From Altererythrobacter xiamenensis (GTDB lineage: Bacteria > Pseudomonadota > Alphaproteobacteria > Sphingomonadales > Sphingomonadaceae), in the NCBI RefSeq assembly GCF_900177715.1, contig NZ_FXWG01000002.1:1009170-1073169 (forward strand): DNA of 64,000 nucleotides. Direction: 5' to 3'. The position numbers were made by a program, and so were the translations under genes. Numbering within the stretch: position 1 is the first letter of the stretch; each line of letters begins with the position of its first letter. Of this stretch, positions 52,671 through 62,075 are shown piece by piece. Under the pieces are notes generated by a model that was not told the DNA's origin, made no database searches, and was given only the letters and a program-made list of their open reading frames with translations.

Positions 52671-52895
52671 TCAGGCAGCTTTCTTGCCTGACATCGCATG
52701 CACATCTGCCGCACCAAGTCGCTGGCCCCCGATGGCCCAGTCGCCTTGTTCGACCTCCATGATACGAACCCAGGTCACCGGGCGCATTGCTTCGCCTTCT
52801 ACGGCGACCATGGCTTCGGTAACGTTCTCGATCAGCTCGTGCTTCTGATCTTCGGTGAAGACGTTCTTGATTACGTCGATCGTTACGAGTGGCAT
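52671..52895 (-). CDS. 4-oxalocrotonate tautomerase family protein
   Basis: A 74-residue small tautomerase starting MPLVTIDVIKNVFTEDQK, so that Pro is the N-terminal catalytic residue after Met removal. HELIENVTEAMVAVEG and RPVTWVRIMEVEQGDWAIGG match the family. Relatives tautomerise enol-keto intermediates of aromatic breakdown or act on related substrates. It has a short C-terminal extension ending GKKAA. It converges on the CoA-transferase gene. Confidence 0.85.
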   Translation of the reverse strand: MPLVTIDVIKNVFTEDQKHELIENVTEAMVAVEGEAMRPVTWVRIMEVEQGDWAIGGQRLGAADVHAMSGKKAA

Positions 52896-53032
52896 TTCAA
52901 TTCTCCTTTGCAGTTTTGTTTCGGGACGGTTGTGCCCGATGACCCGGAGATACCGATTCTGGCTGCCGATGCTTGACGGCGGCGTGAAGATGCCTGACCT
53001 TTGCGTGAAGATTTGCAGAAAGGGGGGCCCGC

Positions 53033-54619
53033 TTGACCGGAATCGGCCCGCGCGTCTTGGCGTTCGAGGATTTCGAACTGGATGCTGCCCGTTTTGAATT
53101 GCGGCGGGATGGCGCGCGGGTCCACGTCGAACCGCAGGTGCTTTCCTTGTTACTCTTGCTCGCTTCGAATGCCGACCGGATGGTCAGCAAGGACGAGATT
53201 ATCGACGAGATCTGGGATGGCCGGATCGTCTCGGAGTCCGCGATCTCTGCCCGGATCAAGGCAGCGCGCAAAGCGATCGACGATGACGGCGCTCAGCAGC
53301 GGCTGATCCGCACGGTCCACGGCAAAGGGTTCCGGTTCGTCGGAGAAACGAGAGGAGCGAGCTCAACGGTCGTCGCGATCGATCAACTTGAAGCGGCGAC
53401 TGAGCCAGGTTTGCTGCCGAAGACCCTGCACGATGGCCGTCCTTCGATTGCGGTGCTTCCTTTTACTCTGCGCGGGAACCGAGGGCCGCATGACATTGTG
53501 GCCGATGCACTTCCTGCCGACATAATCGTGGATCTTTCCCGTTTCCCCTGGCTGTTCGTCATCGCTCGAGGCTCAAGTTTTCGCTTCCGAGGGGACGAGG
53601 TCGATCCCCTGCAGGTGGGGCGCGAACTGTCCGTGCGATATTGCCTGACGGGGACCGTCGAACTCGCTGACAACGCAGTAACGGTAAGTGCCGCGCTGGT
53701 AGGCACGCTCGATAGCGAAACGATCTGGGCTGAAACCTACGAATGTGAGCTGCGAAAATTGCAGGAGATGCGCTCCGAGATTGAAAGCAAGATAATTGCG
53801 GCACTCGAAGTTCATATCCCGCGCAATGAGGTTCGGTTGGCACGCGGTCGTCCTGCCAGCGAGCTCGACGCCTGGGCCAGTTTCCATCTGGGGCTGGACC
53901 ACATGTATCGCTTCAACCAGGCCGATAATGCCGCTGCTGCGCAATTGTTCGAGCGGTCCCTTGCGTGCGATCCGTATTTCTCCCGGGCGCTTGGGGGGCT
54001 CTCCTTCACTCATTTCCAGAACGCTTTCCTGCATCACGGAAATGACCAGCAGGCAGAGATCGAGGCCGCACGGGTTCTCGCTCATCGTGCGGTCGAAGCC
54101 GACCGGATCGATGCATTCGCCCATTTCAATGTCGGCAGAAGCCTCTGGCTGGAGGGGCAACTCGAGGACTCGATCGGTTGGTTCGACCGGGCGACGAGCC
54201 TCAGCCCGAACTTTGCGCAAGGGGTCTACAATCGCGGACTGGTAGGGACGATGGTCGGTAATGTGGAACACGCCGACGCCGATCTGGCGCTTGCACTCGA
54301 ACTAAGCCCGCTCGACCCGCTTGCCTATGCGATGGTCTCAAGCCGCGCGCTGATCCAGGTCCAGCTCGATGACTTCGAGAAAGCGGCCGATCTGGGCGCG
54401 CGGGCCGCGCTGATGCCTGGTGCGCACAAGCACATTGTATTGATCGCAGCGCTGACTGCACAACTAGCCGGAAGAGAAAAAGACGCACAATCCTGGCTGG
54501 CCACCGCAAGGAAAAGCGATCCGGATCTCAATGCCGAGGTGTTCTTCCGTTCGTTCCCTTTCGGTCAGACGCATGGAAGAGAGTTGATCGAGCGTAGCTT
54601 CTCCCAGCTCGGAGTGTGA
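53033..54619 (+). CDS. Winged-helix (OmpR/CadC-type) regulator with TPR region
   Basis: A 528-residue regulator. The N-terminal OmpR-type winged helix is at about 10-105 (LEFDFELDAARFELRRDG-like segment, SKDEIIDEIWDGRIVSES, RTVHGKGFRFVGE). A TolB-like middle part (SIAVLPFTLRG) precedes tandem helical repeats with AHRAVEADRIDAFAHFNVGR. The only start with good upstream context is a TTG at 53033 after AAGGGGGG. No membrane helix links the halves, so it is cytosolic, unlike CadC. Its target is not known. Confidence 0.8.
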   Translation: MTGIGPRVLAFEDFELDAARFELRRDGARVHVEPQVLSLLLLLASNADRMVSKDEIIDEIWDGRIVSESAISARIKAARKAIDDDGAQQRLIRTVHGKGFRFVGETRGASSTVVAIDQLEAATEPGLLPKTLHDGRPSIAVLPFTLRGNRGPHDIVADALPADIIVDLSRFPWLFVIARGSSFRFRGDEVDPLQVGRELSVRYCLTGTVELADNAVTVSAALVGTLDSETIWAETYECELRKLQEMRSEIESKIIAALEVHIPRNEVRLARGRPASELDAWASFHLGLDHMYRFNQADNAAAAQLFERSLACDPYFSRALGGLSFTHFQNAFLHHGNDQQAEIEAARVLAHRAVEADRIDAFAHFNVGRSLWLEGQLEDSIGWFDRATSLSPNFAQGVYNRGLVGTMVGNVEHADADLALALELSPLDPLAYAMVSSRALIQVQLDDFEKAADLGARAALMPGAHKHIVLIAALTAQLAGREKDAQSWLATARKSDPDLNAEVFFRSFPFGQTHGRELIERSFSQLGV

Positions 54620-54650
54620 TCGCTACCGGTCCAGAACAAGCCCCCAATGG

Positions 54651-55055
54651 TCAATGCTTGCGCGAGGTGCCGATCAGCAAAATGGCAAGCGCAAGATCAG
54701 CGATCATTGGCACCGCAAAAACCGACGACGCGCCGCGCAGCAGCGCAACAGCAAAAATCGCAGCAGCGCAGAACTTGAGGATGCCAGTCATAAAGGCCGC
54801 CTGAGCACAAGCCAGCTTCATTCTCAACAGCACCGCAAGTACTGCGAAAGCTCCGGCCAGGTTGACGAAGAGGGTCGCGTCCGTTCCAAAAGCTCCAAGG
54901 GCGCGTTCTGGCGAGATCGCTTCGCTGATCATGCGCCACAGACCAAGATAATGGTCTGCGACGAAAGGCACTGCGAAGGGCGCCAGAATTACAAGGTCGG
55001 CGATGTTGGCCTGCCTGAACACGGCGGCCCAACGAGGCGGAGCCTCCTTCATCAT
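54651..55055 (-). CDS. Small integral membrane protein
   Basis: A 134-residue hydrophobic protein with about four membrane segments (ADLVILAPFAVPFVADHYLG, NLAGAFAVLAVLLRMKLA, KFCAAAIFAVALLRG, ADLALAILLIG). No family was recognised. It overlaps the SnoaL gene stop (ATGA), so it is translated with it and is probably part of the same uptake or degradation unit. Confidence 0.65.
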   Translation of the reverse strand: MMKEAPPRWAAVFRQANIADLVILAPFAVPFVADHYLGLWRMISEAISPERALGAFGTDATLFVNLAGAFAVLAVLLRMKLACAQAAFMTGILKFCAAAIFAVALLRGASSVFAVPMIADLALAILLIGTSRKH

Positions 55056-55441
55056 CGGAAAGCCGCCTCGGCATTGGACGTGTTCATGAAGTCCCGGAAC
55101 AGGAGCCATTTCTCGTCAGCGACGGTGATGACGTGGACGAAATCGGAATCGATTGTGCGTCCGGTGCTGCGCGCGGTGAGATTGAGATGGCCCGTCACCA
55201 CCACCTTGTCGCCCTCGCAGATGAAATCCTCCGGATCGAACTGGTGGATATCGACCGAGGAAAGCACTGTCTCGAAGAAGCCGCGGCATTGCGCCTGTCC
55301 GTCATAATATCCCGCATAGGGAATGACCTCCGGGCCGTAGAACTCGATCCGGACCTTCTCGTGCAGAGCGCGCATGATCCGGTCCACATCGCCTTCGCCA
55401 AAAGCAGTGAAGACTTCTTCGGTGATCTGTTTCGGTGTCAC
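55052..55441 (-). CDS. SnoaL/NTF2-like protein
   Basis: A 129-residue cone-fold protein of the ketosteroid-isomerase-like (SnoaL) group. It has EEVFTAFGEGDVDRIMRALH, EFYGPEVIPYAGYYDG and GDKVVVTGHLNLTARSTGR. Such proteins are isomerases, hydrolases or binding proteins in catabolic clusters. The start is a GTG at 55441 after AAGGAGAAA. It lies just downstream of the TonB receptor gene on the same strand. Confidence 0.75.
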   Translation of the reverse strand: MTPKQITEEVFTAFGEGDVDRIMRALHEKVRIEFYGPEVIPYAGYYDGQAQCRGFFETVLSSVDIHQFDPEDFICEGDKVVVTGHLNLTARSTGRTIDSDFVHVITVADEKWLLFRDFMNTSNAEAAFR

Positions 55442-55464
55442 GATCTTTCTCCTTGTCCGGTAGG

Positions 55465-57864
55465 TCAGAAGTTGAACCCGATCTCGACGCCATAGGTGCG
55501 AGGCGGCCCGAGGGGGCCGACGAACTCGGCGCCGTAGACAGTCCCGGTCAGGATCTGGTTGGTGAAATAGGTCTCGTCGGTGAGGTTCTTGCCGAAGGCG
55601 GCGAACGACCAGCGACCATTGGGCGTGGTGTATCCCAGGCGCGCATCGAGCACGCCATAGGAAGGTTCCGAAGCTGCTTCGATGTTGAAAATGGTGAAGT
55701 AGATCTCGCTCTGCCAGACGTAGGAGAGGCGCGCGAGCAGCTCGCCACCATTGCCCGTTTCGCCGTCCCATTGAATGGCGCCGCCGAGCTTCCATTCGGG
55801 TGCCCGCGGCAGCCGCAGCCCGTCGAGATCCCGCAAGAGCGAGCCTGGCGGCTGGTTTGCAGGCGCGGGTCGCAAAGGTTCGGTCAATTCGCCTTCGGTA
55901 AATGTCGCGTGGAGATAGGTGGCGTTCGCCTCCACGCGAAATCCTGCGCCAAGCCGGGCTACGGACTCGAACTCGAACCCGAGGATTTCCGCCGCACCGA
56001 CATTTCGGATGATCGGCTGGTTGGCGACGCTGTCTTGCGCCTGAAGGTTGGTGTAATCGTAGAAGAAGACAGCTGATGAGAAATCGAGCGCGCCCTCCAG
56101 CAACGATCCCTTGAGACCCAGCTCGTAAGACCAGATCTTTTCGGGTTCGAACGGGTCGAGCTGGCTCGATCCGATATTGTAGCCGCCGCTTTTGAAACCG
56201 CGCTGGATCGTCGCATAGACGAGCAGGTCATCGCTCGGCGTGAAATCGAGGCCGATTTTCGGAGTGAATGCCTCGAAGGTGGTGGGGCCGTTGACGGGGG
56301 CGACCACGAAACCGAACGGATCGGGCACGGCCTGGCCGCGCTGGTCGGTAACGGCGTTGGGGAAGAAGGCCACTTCGGGCGCAAAGCGGATGTCGGGTTC
56401 GATCAGCAGTTCGAACCGCTGCGCGCCATCGCGCTCCTCCCAGGAATATCGGCCGCCTGCGCGAAGAGTCAGGCTGTCCGAGAGCGCCAGCTGCGCATCG
56501 GCGAAGACAGCGATCGCTTCGGTTTCCTGCTGGCCGCTCAACTGGATGTTGCAGCAGGCCGTCGTCTGCGGGATCACGACGGGAAAGGGCGGCAGGACCC
56601 CGGCCGCCTGCAGGTCGGTCAGCCCCTGAATCAGGATCGGCTCCCAGAAATCGCCAAAGACATCATTGTCGATGAGATTGTCTTCGCGGAAATAGCTGAC
56701 GCCTGCGATCCAGGAAAATGCGTCACTGGCCGGCGAAGTAATCTGCGCATCGGCGGTGAATTGCCAGTGGTCTTCCGCCCTTCCGACCCGGGTATTGAAG
56801 GTGTCGGACAGATCGAACTCGTTCTGCGAGCTGGTCGTGGTTTCGCGATAGGAACTCAGCAACTGGAGTGCATAATCGCCGATATCCCAGTCCATCTGGC
56901 CGGTGACGCCCCAGACTTCGACCTCGTTGAAATAGGGAACATCGGCATACAGGTCGCGCGATTTGCGCGCGGTGACGCGGCCGGCATTCTTGATCGCGAA
57001 ATAGGGCAGCGTCTGCTGGCCTTCGCGGCTCTGATACCAGTTCGGAACCTCCTCGCCATAACCGGCGCTAGCGAAATAGAAGGTATTGGCCCGATCGTCG
57101 GCTTCGAAATAGTCGCCTGTCAGCGTGAGCATGGCGCTGCTGCCGATATCCGCCTCTATCGTCAGGCGTGCTGCAATATTGCCGGCATCGTCGGCGTCCT
57201 GGGTGGAATCGTCTGGCCGGATAAGAGTGGCGTAGCCATCGCGCTCCTCTGCCTGCATGGCGATCCGCGCGTGCAATCCTTCGGCAAGCGGTCCGCCCAG
57301 GCCTCCGGAGAAGCGGACCAGATCATAATTCCCGACCGTCAATCGTGCGTCCGCCTCGAGCGTTTCGCCTGGGCGCTTGGTCACGATATTGACCGCACCG
57401 CCGGTCGCATTGCGTCCGTACAAGGTGCCTTGGGGGCCGCGCAGAACTTCGATCCGCTCGACATCGAAAAACGCGGGACCGATGGCCGCCGCCCGGCTCA
57501 GGAAAGTGCCGTTGAGATAGGCCGCGGTAGAGCTGTCGTTGCCCGCGATGATCGTGGGCGTGCCGATCCCGCGGATGAAGATCGAGGTGTCGCCCTGGTA
57601 ACGCGCGATCTGTACGCCGGGCGCGATCGCGCCGACATCTTCGACAGTGGCGATGGACCGTTCCTGCAGCACCTCATCGCTGAGCGCGGTGACCGCGAGC
57701 GGCGCATCCTGAAGCTCGCCTTCACGACGTGTCGCGGTGACGACGATGACGTTGTCCTGGGCGTCTGCTGTTTCAGCACTCTGCCCGGCGTCCTGCGCAT
57801 AGAGCGGCACTGGCGAAACGATGGTGGCACCGGCAAGCCCTGCCAGCCCGATTGCGGTTTTCAT
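55465..57864 (-). CDS. TonB-dependent receptor
   Basis: A second outer-membrane receptor, 799 residues, with a signal peptide ending PVPLYAQDAG. A TonB-box-like NVIVVTATRR leads to the plug (LQDAPLAVTALSDEVLQ, GPQGTLYGRNATGGAVNIV) and a barrel ending GVEIGFNF. It has two cysteines (TTACCN) in a loop. The start at 57864 follows GAGGGA. It sits between the P450 and the SnoaL genes and probably imports their substrate. Confidence 0.92.
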   Translation of the reverse strand: MKTAIGLAGLAGATIVSPVPLYAQDAGQSAETADAQDNVIVVTATRREGELQDAPLAVTALSDEVLQERSIATVEDVGAIAPGVQIARYQGDTSIFIRGIGTPTIIAGNDSSTAAYLNGTFLSRAAAIGPAFFDVERIEVLRGPQGTLYGRNATGGAVNIVTKRPGETLEADARLTVGNYDLVRFSGGLGGPLAEGLHARIAMQAEERDGYATLIRPDDSTQDADDAGNIAARLTIEADIGSSAMLTLTGDYFEADDRANTFYFASAGYGEEVPNWYQSREGQQTLPYFAIKNAGRVTARKSRDLYADVPYFNEVEVWGVTGQMDWDIGDYALQLLSSYRETTTSSQNEFDLSDTFNTRVGRAEDHWQFTADAQITSPASDAFSWIAGVSYFREDNLIDNDVFGDFWEPILIQGLTDLQAAGVLPPFPVVIPQTTACCNIQLSGQQETEAIAVFADAQLALSDSLTLRAGGRYSWEERDGAQRFELLIEPDIRFAPEVAFFPNAVTDQRGQAVPDPFGFVVAPVNGPTTFEAFTPKIGLDFTPSDDLLVYATIQRGFKSGGYNIGSSQLDPFEPEKIWSYELGLKGSLLEGALDFSSAVFFYDYTNLQAQDSVANQPIIRNVGAAEILGFEFESVARLGAGFRVEANATYLHATFTEGELTEPLRPAPANQPPGSLLRDLDGLRLPRAPEWKLGGAIQWDGETGNGGELLARLSYVWQSEIYFTIFNIEAASEPSYGVLDARLGYTTPNGRWSFAAFGKNLTDETYFTNQILTGTVYGAEFVGPLGPPRTYGVEIGFNF

Positions 57865-57917
57865 TGTTCCCTCCCTCATTGCCGGCTTCGGGGCCGGTCG
57901 ATTGATGCGCAATGCCG

Positions 57918-59156
57918 TCAGTCGTGCGGCACGAATGTGAGTGTGTTTTCGGCTAATCCGTGATTGAGCAGGCTGACCCCTTGCCAGAGCGCCGGCGCAG
58001 CGCGCTCGATCTGGGCGAAGCGTTCCCTGAGAAGTTCTGCGGTCACTTCGAGTTCGAGCCGGGCGAGCGGCGCGCCGAGGCAGCGATGAATGCCGTAGCC
58101 GAAGCTCATCTGGCGGTTCAGATTATCGCGATCCGGATCGAACCGATCGGGCTCCGGAAACATCCCGGAATCGTGGTTGGCTGCACCGAAGAAAACCGCG
58201 ACCCAGTCTCCGCGCCGGATCAGCGCGTCGCCGATCTCGACGTCTTTCGTCGCAACGCGGAACAGGCGCTGCGGCGGACCGTGGAAGCGCAACGTCTCAT
58301 TGAAGATGCGGCCGAATAGTTCGGGTTCTTCGGTGTAGCGATCCCAGATGCCCGGCTCGTCGGCGAAGACCGCGAACATGTTGCCGAGATGAAACGAGGT
58401 CGTCTCCGCGCCGGCGACGGTAACGGTGACGCAAAAGAGGATCACTTCCTCCAGAGTCAGCGTTTCGCCATCGACTTCGGTTTCGAGAAAGGCGCGCAGC
58501 AGCGGCGCGTCCACATCGTGCTTGTCGGATGTCGCTACGTATTCCCGGATGAAACCGTCGAAGAACGCAAACAGGGCGATATTGCGAGCCTGACGTTCTT
58601 CAGGCGCCAGATCTTCAGACAGCATGAAGGCGGTTGCCCACTTTCGAATGTCGCGGTCGTGTTTCATGGGGACGCCCAGCAGCGCGGCCATGATCCGGCT
58701 GGGCAACATCGCGCAGTAATCCGCCATCACGTCCACCGGCCGGTTGGGGAGGAGGAACTCGTCCATCGTTTCTGCGGCGAGTGTCTTCGCGGTTTCGTGG
58801 AGTGCGGCGATGGAACTTGGCTGGAAAACCTTCGCTGCGATCTTCCGGAGCCGGGTGTGTTCAGGCCGGTCGTGGTTGACCAGCATCAGTGACGGTGCGC
58901 TGGATTCTTCCTGCAAGCTGTCGCGCGAGGAAAAGCTCTCGTGATCGTAGGCGACCTTGGCCACATGATCGAAGTCCAGGATCACCCAGGCGGGCTGGGG
59001 CTCGTCTACGCCCGGAACTGTTCCCGGCGGATAGTCGCGATAGCCGAAGTGCGGACTGCCTTCGCGCAGCTGGTCGTAAACCGGATATGGATTGGCGATT
59101 GTCGATGCCTCGTTGAGGATCGACAGATCCATCTCGCCAGTGCGATCTTGCAACAT
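57918..59156 (-). CDS. Cytochrome P450
   Basis: Soluble bacterial P450 monooxygenase of 412 residues. The I-helix oxygen motif AGAETTS, the K-helix ETLR and the haem-binding FGYGIHRCLGAPLAR, with the thiolate Cys, are all intact. It needs ferredoxin partners, and none are in the window. The ATG at 59156 is used; a later ATG at 59132 is possible. It is divergent from a MarR regulator, and a palindrome lies between the two. Confidence 0.93.
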   Translation of the reverse strand: MLQDRTGEMDLSILNEASTIANPYPVYDQLREGSPHFGYRDYPPGTVPGVDEPQPAWVILDFDHVAKVAYDHESFSSRDSLQEESSAPSLMLVNHDRPEHTRLRKIAAKVFQPSSIAALHETAKTLAAETMDEFLLPNRPVDVMADYCAMLPSRIMAALLGVPMKHDRDIRKWATAFMLSEDLAPEERQARNIALFAFFDGFIREYVATSDKHDVDAPLLRAFLETEVDGETLTLEEVILFCVTVTVAGAETTSFHLGNMFAVFADEPGIWDRYTEEPELFGRIFNETLRFHGPPQRLFRVATKDVEIGDALIRRGDWVAVFFGAANHDSGMFPEPDRFDPDRDNLNRQMSFGYGIHRCLGAPLARLELEVTAELLRERFAQIERAAPALWQGVSLLNHGLAENTLTFVPHD

Positions 59157-59178
59157 GCCCTCTCCCAAACAATGTCCA

Positions 59179-59193
59179 ATGGAAACTTTCCAT
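59179..59193. promoter_or_regulatory. MarR-type operator candidate ATGGAAACTTTCCAT
   Basis: A perfect 7+1+7 palindrome, with the flanking CC and GG extending it after one mismatch. It lies in the 100-base gap between P450 and MarR genes, overlapping the likely promoters of both. Confidence 0.6.
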
Positions 59194-59256
59194 CGGAAAG
59201 AGAAATTGTCAAGAGAGGTCGATTGCAATAAGCGCCGGGATGTGAATGATCAGCCC

Positions 59257-59778
59257 ATGTCAGAGACCGTAAACACGCTCGAGATCGCGGAGAATGCGTC
59301 GAGGCATCCCGCATCGCCGGAGTTCCTCAAGCTGTTCTACCCGTTCCACTATGTGGTGGGCGAAGCGATGGAAAAATCGCTCCAGGGCCCGACGCTCAGC
59401 CACCATGAGGCGGTCATCCTATGGATGATTCACTCGGAAGGTCCGGACAGAAAAAGCCTGCCGCGCAAGGAGATAGAACGGCTGATTTGCAGCTGGTACG
59501 AGCTTGGTAGCCCTGCTGTGACCAAGGTGCTGAAACGGATGGCGACGCGAGAGAAGCCTCTCATCACAATCCTCAGCAGTGCCGATTCGGGGCGAGAGAA
59601 AACAGTCTTCCTGACGGATGAGGGCGAACGGGAAGTGGCGCTCATGATGGAGCGGGCCACGCACACGATCGATCAGATCATCGAAGGGTGGGGCGACAAG
59701 GAGATCAAAGCCGGATTGCGCTTCCTTGCGAAGGTGGTCGAGCGCGTCGAGCAATTCGATTCAGGCGCGGCGGTGTGA
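59257..59778 (+). CDS. MarR family-like winged-helix regulator
   Basis: A 173-residue protein with a MarR-like winged helix: LSHHEAVILWMIHSEGP, RKEIERLICSWYELGSPAVTKVLKRM and the wing EKTVFLTDEGEREVALM. MarR proteins are usually repressors released by small phenolic or acyl ligands. The ATG at 59257 is taken as start. Divergence from the P450 gene and the palindrome between them suggest it controls both. Confidence 0.78.
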   Translation: MSETVNTLEIAENASRHPASPEFLKLFYPFHYVVGEAMEKSLQGPTLSHHEAVILWMIHSEGPDRKSLPRKEIERLICSWYELGSPAVTKVLKRMATREKPLITILSSADSGREKTVFLTDEGEREVALMMERATHTIDQIIEGWGDKEIKAGLRFLAKVVERVEQFDSGAAV

Positions 59779-59849
59779 TTTCATGCGAACGGCTGTTCGA
59801 GAAACGGATTTGAGGCACATTTCCGCCGTTCGCGGACAGATCGACGCCA

Positions 59850-61625
59850 TCAGTGCATGTGGGGCGCTTCTGCTCCGCGAGGGACACGGATGTTCTCGAC
59901 GAGCGCGTTGATCCGTTGCGGCGGTGCCTCGGTCATCCGCGCAACGGCGATCGCTACAGCGAAGTTCAGCAGCATTCCGATCACGCCGATGCCTTCGGGC
60001 GAAATGCCGAACCACCAGTTTTCGGGAGTGCTGGCCGCCGGTTCCCACAGTTTGAAATAGGCGATGTAGAGGAAGGTGAACCCAAGTCCTGCCACCATGC
60101 CCGCAATCGCGCCCTGCTTGTTCATGCGCTTCGAAAAGATGCCCATGAAAATCGCCGGAAAGAGGCTCGCTGCGGCAAGGCCAAAGGCGAACGCCACGAC
60201 CTGAGCCACCCAGCCGGGCGGATAGATGCCAAGATATCCCGCGACGACGATCGCTGCAGTCGCCGCGATGCGCGCGGCCAGAAGCTCCCCCTTCTCGGAG
60301 ATATCAGGCTTGAAGGTGGACTTCAGCAAGTCGTGGCTGACCGAACTCGAGATTACCAGCAGCAGGCCCGCTGCCGTCGATAGCGCCGCAGCGAGGCCGC
60401 CTGCCGCGACCAATGCGATCACCCAGCCCGGCAGGTTGCCGATCTCGGGATTGGCCAGCACCATGATGTCGCGGTCGACATAGACCTCGTTTTCGCTGGT
60501 CACGGTCGGTGGATTGGTGACGATCCGCTCGCCCGAAGCGCCAGTCTCTTTGGCAAATACGGGCGCCCCTTCGAAGGCGTCGCCTGCGCGATACTGCATC
60601 GCGCCGTCGCCATTCTTGTCGGTCCAGGCGATGAGGTCGTTGCTCTCCCAATTCCTGAACCAGTCGGGGGCCTGCGAATACTCGGTCTCGTTCACGCTAT
60701 CGACGAAGTTCAATCGCGCGAAGGCGCCGACCGGGCCTGCAGTCGTGTAGAGCAGCGCGATGAAGATCAGCGCCCAACCTGCCGAGCGGCGCGCGTCGGA
60801 CGCCTTGGGCACGGTGAAGAAGCGCACGATGACATGCGGAAGGCCAGCCGTGCCGACCATCAGGGCAAGCGTGATGCAGAACACGTCGATCATGCTCTTC
60901 GATCCGTCGGTATATTGCGCAAAGCCGAGATCGAGCAGCACGAGGTTGAGCTTTTCCAGCACATACAGTCCTGATCCATCCGAGACCTGCGAGCCCAGAC
61001 CCAGCTGAGGGATCGGATTGCCGGTAATCATGAAGCTGAGGAAGAAAGCCGGGACCATATAGGCGAAGATCAACACGCAATATTGCGCCACCTGGGTGTA
61101 GGTGATCCCCTTCATCCCGCCGAGGACCGCGTAGATGAAGACGATGCCCATGCCGATGATCACACCCAGGGTGATCGGCACGTCGAGGAAGCGGCTGAAC
61201 ACGATCCCGACGCCACGCATCTGGCCGGCGATGTATGTGAAGCTGATGAAAATGAGGCAGATCACCGCGACCACCCGGGCAGCCTTAGAATAATAGCGCG
61301 TGCCGATGAAATCGGGCACGGTAAACTCGCCGAACTTCCTGAGGTAGGGGGCCAGCAGCAGCGCCAGCATCACATATCCGCCAGTCCAGCCCATCAGATA
61401 GACCGAGCCGTCATAGCCAAGAAACGCGATCAGCCCGGCCATCGAGATGAAGCTCGCCGCGCTCATCCAGTCGGCTGCGGTCGCCATGCCGTTGACGACC
61501 GGGTTCACGCCGCCGCCAGCGACATAGAACTCGGATGTCGAGCCCGCGCGGCTCCAGATCGCGATGCCGATATAGAGGGCGAAGCTCAGGCCGACGAAAA
61601 TGTAGATGAGGGTCTGCGTGTCCAT
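59850..61625 (-). CDS. actP: Cation/acetate symporter (sodium:solute symporter)
   Basis: A 591-residue sodium:solute symporter of the ActP/SSS family with about 13 membrane helices. It shows the N-terminal SEFYVAGGGVNPVVNGMATA and ADWMSAASFISMAGLIAFLG, and FTVPDFIGTRYY. It probably imports acetate or a similar short acid. It follows the DUF4212 gene, with the start overlapping its last bases, the usual arrangement in which the small protein is an accessory subunit. Confidence 0.9.
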   Translation of the reverse strand: MDTQTLIYIFVGLSFALYIGIAIWSRAGSTSEFYVAGGGVNPVVNGMATAADWMSAASFISMAGLIAFLGYDGSVYLMGWTGGYVMLALLLAPYLRKFGEFTVPDFIGTRYYSKAARVVAVICLIFISFTYIAGQMRGVGIVFSRFLDVPITLGVIIGMGIVFIYAVLGGMKGITYTQVAQYCVLIFAYMVPAFFLSFMITGNPIPQLGLGSQVSDGSGLYVLEKLNLVLLDLGFAQYTDGSKSMIDVFCITLALMVGTAGLPHVIVRFFTVPKASDARRSAGWALIFIALLYTTAGPVGAFARLNFVDSVNETEYSQAPDWFRNWESNDLIAWTDKNGDGAMQYRAGDAFEGAPVFAKETGASGERIVTNPPTVTSENEVYVDRDIMVLANPEIGNLPGWVIALVAAGGLAAALSTAAGLLLVISSSVSHDLLKSTFKPDISEKGELLAARIAATAAIVVAGYLGIYPPGWVAQVVAFAFGLAAASLFPAIFMGIFSKRMNKQGAIAGMVAGLGFTFLYIAYFKLWEPAASTPENWWFGISPEGIGVIGMLLNFAVAIAVARMTEAPPQRINALVENIRVPRGAEAPHMH

Positions 61626-61930
61626 CAGCCGTTCCCCTCGTCGTCATCGTCGAGGTCATAGCGTCGCTCGATCCGGTGGATCCGCCAGTTGTAGAAGAAG
61701 ATCAGCGCGATGAAGACATAGATGGAGCCTTGCTGGGCAAACCAGAAGCCGAGCGGATAGCCGCCCAACATGAATTGATCGAGCCAGTCACGTAGCAGAA
61801 CGCCCGCGCCGAAAGACACGACAAACCAGATCGCCATCAGCGTTACCAGCAAGCGGATATTGGCCCGCCAATAGGCACGTGCCTTGTCGCCCGGCGATGT
61901 ATCCTCGCTTGCCTCGACCTGCTCCCCCAT
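61625..61930 (-). CDS. DUF4212 small symporter-associated membrane protein
   Basis: A 101-residue protein with two membrane helices (IRLLVTLMAIWFVVSFGAG and GSIYVFIALIFFYNW) and an acidic tail. DUF4212 proteins are encoded directly before ActP-like symporters and are thought to be their small subunit. It overlaps the symporter start by one base. Confidence 0.88.
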   Translation of the reverse strand: MGEQVEASEDTSPGDKARAYWRANIRLLVTLMAIWFVVSFGAGVLLRDWLDQFMLGGYPLGFWFAQQGSIYVFIALIFFYNWRIHRIERRYDLDDDDEGNG

Positions 61931-62075
61931 ACCGCCCCTTTTTCGTATCTCTCTTCAGCGGCTTACCAGCTTCGCATCGAGCCGTCATCAGCACGCATAA
62001 AGGTTAGGGAAAGTCGGGCGAATTGCCCCGTGGGGCGTTGCTGCATCCTTGCCGCAACTGGCCCGGGCAATCGGT

